From assembly GCA_025363375.1 (NCBI GenBank), contig JANYDZ010000602.1, positions 1-10,566 on the forward strand: a stretch of 10,566 bases of DNA. The letters are read 5' to 3'. Under the pieces are notes generated by a model, which saw nothing but the letters and a program-made list of their open reading frames with translations, was not told where the DNA came from and searched no databases. Origin of the DNA: Hyphomicrobiales bacterium. GTDB taxonomy: Bacteria > Pseudomonadota > Alphaproteobacteria > Rhizobiales > Beijerinckiaceae. Positions 1 to 6,241 of this stretch are shown piece after piece. A program made the position numbers and the translations under genes. Each line of letters begins with the position of its first letter. Within the stretch, counting starts at the first letter, position 1.

Positions 1-2
1 CT

Positions 3-623
3 GCGCACGATCCAGCAATGCCCGCGATCAAGGTGGACGTGAAAAAATTTTTCGCGTCAGTGACGCGCGCATCGGTTTTCAATTTTTTTGCTGGGCCGCT
101 AGCGTGTCGTCGCGACGTTGCTGGATTGATCGCCGACATACTCACATTTGACGGACATCTCCCCACTGGCGGAGCCGCAAGCCCAATAATTGCTTATTAT
201 GCTCATAAGCCAATGTTCGATGAGGTTGCAGAACTTGCGCATATTTATGGTCTGACGATGACTTGTTACGTCGATGATATGACGTTGAGCGGATTACAGG
301 CAAACAAAGGGATTTTGTTTCAGTTACATAAACTGATCGCACGTCATGGCCTCAAATCCCACAAAGCCTACAAATTTTCGGCATCAGACCCCAAGGTTAT
401 TACCGGTGTTTGCAACACAATCAGCGGAACGCGCGTTCCCAACAGACTGCATCTGAAAATCAAAAATGGGTTCAGCGCGCTATCGTTGGCGGAGGCCCCT
501 GCGGCGAAGGCGGAGGTACTTCGGCCATTGCTTGGTCGTCTGGAAGCTGCGGGGCGGATTGATCCTGCATTTCGAGCACGCGCTGTGACAGTGCGAGCGA
601 GCAGTAAGGTACGAACACCGTGA
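3..623 (+). CDS. Retron-type reverse transcriptase (5' end outside window)
   Basis: RNA-directed DNA polymerase of the retron type, cut at its N-terminus by the window edge; the frame is open to base 3. Numbering from the ATG at 18, the motif A segment with catalytic Asp7 (VDVKKFF), the LPTGGAASP segment (48-56), the YVDD catalytic box (84-87) followed by MTLSG, and an ITG motif near 128-130 with a basic thumb segment (VPNRLHLKIKNG) are all visible. Y-x-D-D-x-T-x-S-G and the (V/I)TG motif in the C-terminal region are typical of retron RTs, which are about 300 residues long; about 117 residues after YVDD fits an intact C-terminus, so roughly 100 N-terminal residues lie upstream. Retron RTs make msDNA from an adjacent ncRNA and often act in phage defence with an effector; neither partner is in view. 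The ATG at 18 is inside the palm domain and is not the true start. The gene is less GC-rich than the rest of the window, suggesting acquisition. A non-retron defence RT is the alternative. Confidence 0.85.
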   Translation, partial: AHDPAMPAIKVDVKKFFASVTRASVFNFFAGPLACRRDVAGLIADILTFDGHLPTGGAASPIIAYYAHKPMFDEVAELAHIYGLTMTCYVDDMTLSGLQANKGILFQLHKLIARHGLKSHKAYKFSASDPKVITGVCNTISGTRVPNRLHLKIKNGFSALSLAEAPAAKAEVLRPLLGRLEAAGRIDPAFRARAVTVRASSKVRTP

Positions 624-665
624 CCAATCCTGCTGGGGCTTCTATGCGCAGGCAAGCTCTTCCCA

Positions 666-694
666 ATGTCCCATAATCCCCACTTATCGGACAT
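666..694. repeat. Imperfect dyad resembling a tyrosine-recombinase core site
   Basis: Arms ATGTCCCATAA (666-676) and TTATCGGACAT (684-694) are inverted copies with a single mismatch, separated by a 7-bp spacer TCCCCAC (677-683). Two 11-bp inverted arms around a 6-8 bp crossover region is the usual layout of dif, attB and other tyrosine-recombinase core sites. It lies 42 bp after the RT stop codon, where base composition also changes. The match is structural only: no recombinase gene or second copy is in the window, so it could instead be a protein-binding site or a weak hairpin. Confidence 0.4.
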
Positions 695-751
695 GGAACC
701 CCTTTGCGCCGGCTCCTCGCGCTACCGCGCCCCGGTGCCCTACTAATCTGA

Positions 752-906
752 ATCGCCCTCACCCGACCCATAGCCCGCCCGCAAGGACGGGCGTCCTTGC
801 GGACGCCCTATGGGCCACCCTCTCCCGCATCCGAAGTCGGCTGTTGCCGACTTCGGCATTCAAAATGCGCAAGTCGGGTAAACCCGACTTGCGACGGGAG
901 AGGGGG
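752..906. repeat. Compound palindromic intergenic repeat with multiple stem-loops
   Basis: Nested inverted repeats that I could pair base by base: outer arm CCCATAG (767-773) with CTATGGG (808-814) enclosing an 11-bp repeat CCGCAAGGACG (779-789) / CGTCCTTGCGG (792-802); then outer arm CCCTCTCCCG (818-827) with CGGGAGAGGG (895-904) enclosing CCGAAGTCGGC (831-841) / GCCGACTTCGG (846-856, loop TGTT), a small GCATT/AATGC stem (856-868), and CGCAAGTCGGG (868-878) / CCCGACTTGCG (883-893, loop TAAA). The arms CCACCCTCTCCCGC and GCGGGAGAGGG-like sequences recur in intergenic repeats of Hyphomicrobiales genomes, so this is probably a dispersed REP-like (mobile palindromic) element rather than a unique structure. 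It may also act as an RNA structure or a transcription barrier after the RT gene. Confidence 0.75.
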
Positions 907-1087
907 CTAACGACGAACGTGTTTGCGCCCTCGACGCCGTTCGCCGCGATGATCTGCGCTCCGGACATCATTGCACGGGCGGCGGCAAATCCGTGTGATT
1001 GATCCCGACGCATAGCCCGGCGCGTATCCAAAAATAATGAATGGCGCTAGACTGATTTGGGATTGCAACATCAGGCGCTTTGTCTCC

Positions 1088-1621
1088 ATGCCCGTTCGCC
1101 GCGTCGTCACCGGCCACAATTCGCAAGGCAAATCCATCTTCATCCTGGATGGCGCCGCGCCGCATGTGTATCAGCGCAGCTCCGGCTCGACGCAAGTCAC
1201 CGAACTCTGGGACACCGCCGCGACGCCGGCCAGCAATCAGGGCTCCGAGGATCCCACGCAGCGCGCCTTTCGCCTGCCGCCGCCGAAAAACGGCAGCGTG
1301 TTCCGCGTCATTTCCTATCCGCCGGACAGCGAACGGCTCGGCGCGCTGCAAAAGGAACACGCCTCGCATGTGGATGACGGCACCGGGCGCGCCGGCGCCA
1401 TCGACCGCTCGGGCGCGCGCCATCCAGGCTTTCACAGGACGGCGTCGATTGACTACGCCATCGTGCTGTCGGGCGAGATTTACGCGCTGATGGACGAAGG
1501 CGAAGTCCTGCTGAAACAGGGCGACGCGCTGGTGCAGCGCGGCACCAATCACGCCTGGAGCAATCGCGGCGCGGAGCCCGCCGTGCTAGCGTTTGTCCTG
1601 ATTGACGCGGAGCCCGTGTAA
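1088..1621 (+). CDS. Cupin-domain protein
   Basis: A 177-residue protein with a single C-terminal cupin beta-barrel and no signal peptide, so cytoplasmic. Cupin motif 1 is seen around residues 116-130 (HRTASIDYAIVLSGE, with His116, Asp122 and Glu130) and motif 2 around 137-159 (EGEV..GDALVQRGTNHAW, with His155), which together suggest a metal-binding site. Cupins of this shape occur beside transport and ring-degradation genes; whether it is a dioxygenase, isomerase or ligand sensor cannot be told. The chosen start at 1088 (MPVRRVVTG) fits the usual beginning of this family, although its ribosome site is weak; an in-frame ATG at 1037 would add 17 unlikely residues. It is the first gene of a three-gene unit: its stop codon (1619-1621) ends one base before the start of the next gene. 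Confidence 0.85.
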   Translation: MPVRRVVTGHNSQGKSIFILDGAAPHVYQRSSGSTQVTELWDTAATPASNQGSEDPTQRAFRLPPPKNGSVFRVISYPPDSERLGALQKEHASHVDDGTGRAGAIDRSGARHPGFHRTASIDYAIVLSGEIYALMDEGEVLLKQGDALVQRGTNHAWSNRGAEPAVLAFVLIDAEPV

Positions 1622-1622
1622 A

Positions 1623-2642
1623 ATGTCGCCCATACGCAGTTCCATTGTTGCTTTCGCCCTCGCCGCGCCCGCCGCAGGTCCCGCCCTCGCGCAGGACCCG
1701 TTCCCCAAGGGCGTCACCATCCAGGTCGCCGGCACCGCCGGCGGCGGCATTGATCTTTACGCGCGGTTTCTCGGCCGCCACCTTGGCCGTCACCTTCCCG
1801 GCAACCCGAGCGTCAACGTGCAGGACATGCCCGGCGCCGGCGGCATCCGCGCGGCGAACTACATGGCGGAAGCCGCGCCGAAAGACGGCTCCGTGCTCGC
1901 GACCTTTCCCGGCGGTCCCCTGATCGAGCCCCTCGTGGGCGCGCGCAATCCCGGCTACGACATGAGCCAGTTCCAGTGGATCGGCGCCATGAGCCGCGAC
2001 GTGACGCTCTGCATCGCGTGGAAGGCGAGCGCCTTCCAGACGCTCGACGACACCAAGAAGCAGGAGTTCATCGTCGCCGGCACCGGCGCGGGCTCGGAGA
2101 CGGATTCCTATCCCCTCGCCCTCAACGCGGCGCTGGGCATGAAAACGCGCATCATCACCGGCTATCTCGGCACCAAGGAAACTTTCATGGCGATCGAATC
2201 GGGCGAAGTGCATGGCCGCTGCGGCATGTCGCTGTCGTCCCTGCGCGCGTCAAAGCCCGACTGGCTGCGCGACAACAAGATCAACATCCTGCTGCAGATC
2301 GGCGCGGAGAAAAACCCGACCATCCCCAACGTGCCCTTCGCTTTTGATCTCATAACAAAGCCGGAAGACAGGCAGATGTTCGAACTGATGATGATCGGCA
2401 CGGTGCTGGGCCGCCCCTTTGCGGCGCCGCCCGGAACGCCCGCCGCGCGCGTGGAAATGTTGCGCAAGGCCTTCGACGCGACGATGAAGGACCCGGCCTT
2501 CCTCGCCGAGGCCGAGCAGACGCAATCCGACATCGCGCCCACATCCGGCGTCGACGCGCAGGCCATCATGGCGCGCACCTACGCCACGCCGAAAGCCGTG
2601 ACGGAACGCGTGCGCGCGCTGATCAGCGGCGCGGGAAAATAG
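1623..2642 (+). CDS. Tripartite tricarboxylate transporter-type periplasmic receptor (Bug family), copy 1
   Basis: A 339-residue solute-binding protein of the Bug/TctC superfamily, which binds carboxylates or other small organic molecules in the periplasm and hands them to a TctA-TctB membrane complex. An N-terminal signal peptide ends at about residue 23 (GPALA|QD). The first ligand loop shows AGTAGGGIDLYARFL (36-50) and PGAGGIRAANYMAEAAPKDG (70-89); the second shows GTGAGSETDSYP (153-164) and GYLGTKETFMAIESGEVHGRC (about 180-200). Two cysteines in the mature protein, Cys130 and Cys200, are kept with the same spacing in the next gene and may form a disulfide. The ATG at 1623 is preceded by GGAG at 1609-1612; a TTG at 1602 in frame would spoil the signal peptide. 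Translationally coupled to the cupin gene. No transporter subunits lie nearby, so it is an orphan receptor and its ligand is unknown. Confidence 0.9.
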   Translation: MSPIRSSIVAFALAAPAAGPALAQDPFPKGVTIQVAGTAGGGIDLYARFLGRHLGRHLPGNPSVNVQDMPGAGGIRAANYMAEAAPKDGSVLATFPGGPLIEPLVGARNPGYDMSQFQWIGAMSRDVTLCIAWKASAFQTLDDTKKQEFIVAGTGAGSETDSYPLALNAALGMKTRIITGYLGTKETFMAIESGEVHGRCGMSLSSLRASKPDWLRDNKINILLQIGAEKNPTIPNVPFAFDLITKPEDRQMFELMMIGTVLGRPFAAPPGTPAARVEMLRKAFDATMKDPAFLAEAEQTQSDIAPTSGVDAQAIMARTYATPKAVTERVRALISGAGK

Positions 2643-2667
2643 ACTTTGCCGACGCTCTGGAGGCGAC

Positions 2668-3681
2668 ATGCGGCTGATCGCGTTCTTCCCGTGTCTGGCC
2701 GCGCTTGTCGCGCCCGCCGCGGCGCAGCAGCCGGAATTCTCCGGCAAGCCCGTCAACATTTATGTCGCGGGCACGGCGGGCGGCGGCATTGATCTTTACG
2801 CGCGCTGGCTGGCGCGCCACATGGGCCGGCACATCCCCGGCAATCCCCCCGTCAATGTGCAGGTCATGCCGGGCGCGGGCGGCATTCGCGCCGCGAGCTT
2901 TCTCAACGACACCGCGCCAAAGGACGGGACGGCGCTCGCGACTTTTTCCGGCGGGCCTTTGCTGGAGCCTTTAATCGGCCCGCGCGATCATGGCTACGAC
3001 GCCAGCAAGTTTGCCTGGGTTGGAGCCGTCAGCCGCGACATCTCCCTGTGCGTCTCCTGGAAGGCCGGCCCATTCGCGACAATCGACGACGCGAAAAAAC
3101 GCGAGATGGTTGTCGCGGGAACCGGCGCGGGCTCCGACACCGACACCTATCCCGTGCTGCTCAACGAAGCGCTCGGGACGAAGTTCCGCGTCATCACTGG
3201 CTATCTGGGTTCAAAAGAATCCTTTCTCGCGATTGAAACAGGCGAGGCGCATGGGCGGTGCGGCATCACATGGTCGGCGTTGAAAGCGGCGAAGCCCGAC
3301 TGGATCCGCGACGGCAAGCTGAACTACCTCTTGCAGCTTGGCGCTGAAAAACATCCAGACCTCGCCGAGACGCCGCTCGCCCGCGAGCTGATCTCAAAAC
3401 CAGACGACCGGCAGATGCTGGAAGTTCTGACGGCGGGCACCAACATCGGCCGCAATTTCGCCGCCGCGCCCGGCACGCCGCCCGCGCGCCTCGAAATCCT
3501 GCGCCGCGCCTTTGACGCAACGATGCGGGATCCGGCCTTCGTCGCCGAAGGCGCGCAGATGCAGGCGGAGATTCAACCGACGAAAGGCGACGACGTGCAA
3601 AAGCTGCTGGAGCGGGTCTACGCGACCCCCAGGCCCGTGCTGGAGCGCGTCAAAAAGCTGCTCGGGCCAACCGCCAACTGA
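2668..3681 (+). CDS. Tripartite tricarboxylate transporter-type periplasmic receptor (Bug family), copy 2
   Basis: A 337-residue paralogue of the preceding receptor, identical at well over half of positions by eye along the full length, so the pair arose by tandem duplication. A signal peptide ends near residue 19 (APAAA|QQ). The ligand-loop segments AGTAGGGIDLYARWL (34-48), PGAGGIRAASFL (68-79), GTGAGSDTDTYP (151-162) and GYLGSKESFLAIETGEAHGRC (178-198) match copy 1, as do Cys128 and Cys198. The start at 2668 has a good ribosome site, GGAGG at 2659-2663, and lies 25 bp after copy 1, so it is in the same operon. Differences near the loops (Thr/Ser exchanges, the 256-280 region) suggest a shifted ligand preference, which is inference. 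The 117 bp after it, before the convergent YfhO-like gene, show only a weak 6-bp stem (3705-3719) and no U-tract. Confidence 0.9.
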   Translation: MRLIAFFPCLAALVAPAAAQQPEFSGKPVNIYVAGTAGGGIDLYARWLARHMGRHIPGNPPVNVQVMPGAGGIRAASFLNDTAPKDGTALATFSGGPLLEPLIGPRDHGYDASKFAWVGAVSRDISLCVSWKAGPFATIDDAKKREMVVAGTGAGSDTDTYPVLLNEALGTKFRVITGYLGSKESFLAIETGEAHGRCGITWSALKAAKPDWIRDGKLNYLLQLGAEKHPDLAETPLARELISKPDDRQMLEVLTAGTNIGRNFAAAPGTPPARLEILRRAFDATMRDPAFVAEGAQMQAEIQPTKGDDVQKLLERVYATPRPVLERVKKLLGPTAN

Positions 3682-3798
3682 GAAATATTTCGATCTATTG
3701 GCCAGCGTTGCGACAACGCAGCGGCGCGATGCGCTGTCGCATGCGGGACTGATCGAACGCGGACATGATGGGCTTCGCCCCCTCACGCGCTGCGCCGA

Positions 3799-6213
3799 TC
3801 ACTGCCCCCAGATTTTGAACGATGGCAGCGCGATCGACCGCGCCCTGGCCCGCGCCTCAACCAGCGTCTGCGCCCACAATCCGCCGAAAGGCTCGAATCG
3901 AAACGTCACCCGATGCTTGCCGGAGGGAGCGACGACGGCGCGGAACATCACGTTGGCGCGCAGGATGGGCGCCGGCGCGCCGTCGATGTCGGCGACCCAC
4001 CAGGGATGGAAAACGTCGTTGAGAACGACGTAACCGCCGTGCGGCGAATCCGTCTCGACGACGACTTCCGTATTTGCATAGGATGCAATGCGCGCCTCGC
4101 CTGGCCCACGCGGCGCGGTCCCGTCGTCCTCCTCGAGCAGGACAGTGCGGCGGAAATCGATGTCAGGCCAGTTTCCCGCGCGCAGCATCGCGTTGAAATC
4201 GGCCTTGCGCGCCTGACCGGCGAACAGCACCCTGGGCAGGGCGCGCGGATTTTCGAAGACATAGGCGTCCTTCGTCCGCGTCACGAACGTCAGGTCGCCC
4301 TGCCTGTAGCTCTTGTCCATTTGCTCAAGCGGAACGCCCGACAGCACGAGGCGCACGCCGAGCAGATCGGCAAGCGGCGAACGGAAGCCCGCGTAAAGCG
4401 GGGAAAAACGGCGCTGCTCGGGAATGGCGATCTGATCGCCCGCGCCGGTCGCGTCCACGAAGAGCTTCAGTCGCACGGGATTGAATCCGAGATCGTGATC
4501 AAAGCCGTGCACGAGCCCCGCGTTCGGCCATTCGTAACCGACCGCTGCAAGTTCGACGCGGTCGCGCCGGTCGGGCGCCGCCGTTTCAGCCAGCTTCTTC
4601 CTGATGAGCGCGATGGTTTGGTTGGATGTGCCGGGACGCAGGACGTCGTAGACATCAGGCGGCAGGGCGGTCGATTCATTCGGCCTGTTGCTGACCGCGA
4701 GATCGCCGACCATGACGAGCGCCAGCATCGCCGTCACGAGCGCGGGGTGGCTCCGGCAATAGCGCCGCGCCACGAACAGCGCGGCGAAAGCGACGCACAG
4801 GGATATTGCGGCGACCGCCAGCGGCATTGTCGCCTGAACGAGACGGCCGTGGTCCCAGGCGACAAAAACGCAAGCGCCAAAAGCCATCGCGACGAGCGGC
4901 AGGCTGGTCCAGCGCAACGGGACGCCCTGTACGCGCAGCGGGGGCGGCGCGCCCGGCGCCTGCGACGGCGCGTGCCACATGGCCGCGTGCACGCAATAAC
5001 CCGCGAGGATCGCCAGCAGGGCGCAAAGCGGAAAGGTCGCGTCCGCCGGGCGCCGAAACAGGTCGACCCCGGGGACATGAAAGGCCCAGCGGAAGAAAGG
5101 CGTGTAAGACCCCAGGGCGTAGAACAGGGTCAGCAGCGCGCCGACGACGTAGAAATTAATTTCCGGGCGCAACAGCTTGCCGCGCGCAAGACCAACGCCG
5201 AGCAGGGCGCACAACGGAACCGCGCCGAAATAGACCGCGCCCATGTTGCGGGCGAGCACAAAATCATTGTCGCCCCAGACCATCGAACTCGGCGGTCCCC
5301 AGAATTCCGCCATGGGGCCATCGACGCCGTACAGGTTCGAAACCACAGCGGTGAGCAGCGACAAAGGCGCGAGCGAGCCGCGCGCGGCGCTGGCGAAATC
5401 GATCGCGGGACGGTTCGACTGCGCGGCGAGCGCGATGGTGAAGGCGAGCGGCACGAGGGTCACGGTCAGTCCGCCGATCACGCCGGCAAAGAGCGGGCGA
5501 AGCGCGCCGCGCAGGCGAAAAAAGAAATAGGCGCCGCCGAGTTCCCACAGCACGAAGAGCGCCAGCAAATAGGCGCATAAACACGCGATCTGGTCGCGGC
5601 CAAGCACCATGAACCCCGCCGTAATCCCCGCCATAAGTCCATAGAGGCGCGAACAGCGCGTCAGCGCGCGCGACAGAAAAAACAGCGCGACGACAAACCA
5701 GCACAGCGACAGGACCTCGCCGATATGTTGCAGGCGCCACGCGTTGGAGCCGCCAAACGAGAAGGCGAAAGCCGCCACGAGCGCCCCCTCCGGGCGCCAG
5801 GCGTGATCGCGAAACAACGCCATCAGCGCCAGTCCCGCGATCGTCAGCATCAGGAAAACGACGGAATCGACGGCGACAAAACCCGGCGCGGAATTGAGCA
5901 GGGCCAGCAGCAGAAACGGCGGCGAGAACATCAGCGATTGCGGATCGGCGATCTGCGGATGGCCGGCAAACACGCCGGGCGCCCAGAAGGGACTGTCGCC
6001 GGACGCCAGCGCCTTCGCCAGAAAGACAATCTGCGGATACGCCTGCGCCCGGGCGTCCCACGGGATCGTGTAGAAGCCCGACAGCCAGGGCGAGGCCAGA
6101 GCCAGCGCGCCCAGGCAAAAAAGGATATAGGCGAGCCGCCAGTTTTCAAGACGCGGAGCGTCAAGGCGCGACTGCGCGGATTTCGCGTCGCCAGCGCCTT
6201 GCGAATAGCTCAC
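3799..6213 (-). CDS. YfhO-family multi-pass membrane protein
   Basis: An 804-residue inner-membrane protein of the YfhO family, related to GT-C-type glycosyltransferases that use polyprenyl-linked sugars and act on the outer face of the membrane. After a short cytoplasmic N-terminus, a first membrane segment (about 27-47) is followed by a loop with WDARAQAYPQ (52-61; Asp53 in the position of the GT-C acidic residue) and FWAPGVFAGHPQIADPQSL. About a dozen hydrophobic segments follow up to about residue 505, then some 300 extracytoplasmic residues ending in a beta-rich stretch (GYVVLNDVFHPWWVADIDG, then PSGKHRVTFRFEP), a hallmark of YfhO C-termini. I see no final membrane helix, which many family members have. 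The start is GTG at 6213 with GAGG at 6221-6224 seven bases upstream. It lies 28 bp after the ribA-like gene and may be cotranscribed. The acceptor is unknown; cell-surface polysaccharide or lipid glycosylation is the usual guess. Confidence 0.85.
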   Translation of the reverse strand: MSYSQGAGDAKSAQSRLDAPRLENWRLAYILFCLGALALASPWLSGFYTIPWDARAQAYPQIVFLAKALASGDSPFWAPGVFAGHPQIADPQSLMFSPPFLLLALLNSAPGFVAVDSVVFLMLTIAGLALMALFRDHAWRPEGALVAAFAFSFGGSNAWRLQHIGEVLSLCWFVVALFFLSRALTRCSRLYGLMAGITAGFMVLGRDQIACLCAYLLALFVLWELGGAYFFFRLRGALRPLFAGVIGGLTVTLVPLAFTIALAAQSNRPAIDFASAARGSLAPLSLLTAVVSNLYGVDGPMAEFWGPPSSMVWGDNDFVLARNMGAVYFGAVPLCALLGVGLARGKLLRPEINFYVVGALLTLFYALGSYTPFFRWAFHVPGVDLFRRPADATFPLCALLAILAGYCVHAAMWHAPSQAPGAPPPLRVQGVPLRWTSLPLVAMAFGACVFVAWDHGRLVQATMPLAVAAISLCVAFAALFVARRYCRSHPALVTAMLALVMVGDLAVSNRPNESTALPPDVYDVLRPGTSNQTIALIRKKLAETAAPDRRDRVELAAVGYEWPNAGLVHGFDHDLGFNPVRLKLFVDATGAGDQIAIPEQRRFSPLYAGFRSPLADLLGVRLVLSGVPLEQMDKSYRQGDLTFVTRTKDAYVFENPRALPRVLFAGQARKADFNAMLRAGNWPDIDFRRTVLLEEDDGTAPRGPGEARIASYANTEVVVETDSPHGGYVVLNDVFHPWWVADIDGAPAPILRANVMFRAVVAPSGKHRVTFRFEPFGGLWAQTLVEARARARSIALPSFKIWGQ

Positions 6214-6241
6214 GGCAAGGCCTCGCTTGACGGGCGCGGTT

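Larger units (their letters stand above)
624..1087. other. Gene-free stretch between RT and cupin operon
   Basis: No convincing coding region here. Going left to right it holds a recombinase-site-like dyad (666-694), a compound palindromic element (about 752-906), and about 130 bases of plain high-GC sequence. A 16-bp motif at 762-777 recurs at 1004-1019 with one mismatch. Short open frames cross it on the minus strand (for example 1031 to 759), but they run straight through the hairpins and resemble no family I recognise. No tRNA, clear terminator U-tract or complete promoter was seen; an AATAAT at 1033-1038 could be a -10 box but lacks a matching -35. Confidence 0.6.

Noticed and set aside
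759..1031. Minus-strand open frame across the intergenic repeat
   Set aside because: Runs through the palindromic element, has no ribosome site and no recognised similarity; a gene remnant near 905-1016 cannot be excluded but is not supported.
3705..3719. GCGTTG-CGA-CAACGC hairpin after the second Bug receptor as a terminator
   Set aside because: Only 6 bp of stem and no T-run on either side; too weak to call an intrinsic terminator.
3913..5580. Long + strand open frame (555 codons) opposite the YfhO-like gene
   Set aside because: Rich in Arg/Gln/Glu with no family resemblance; it is the antisense shadow of a high-GC gene whose protein has clear membrane segments and the YfhO C-terminal signature.
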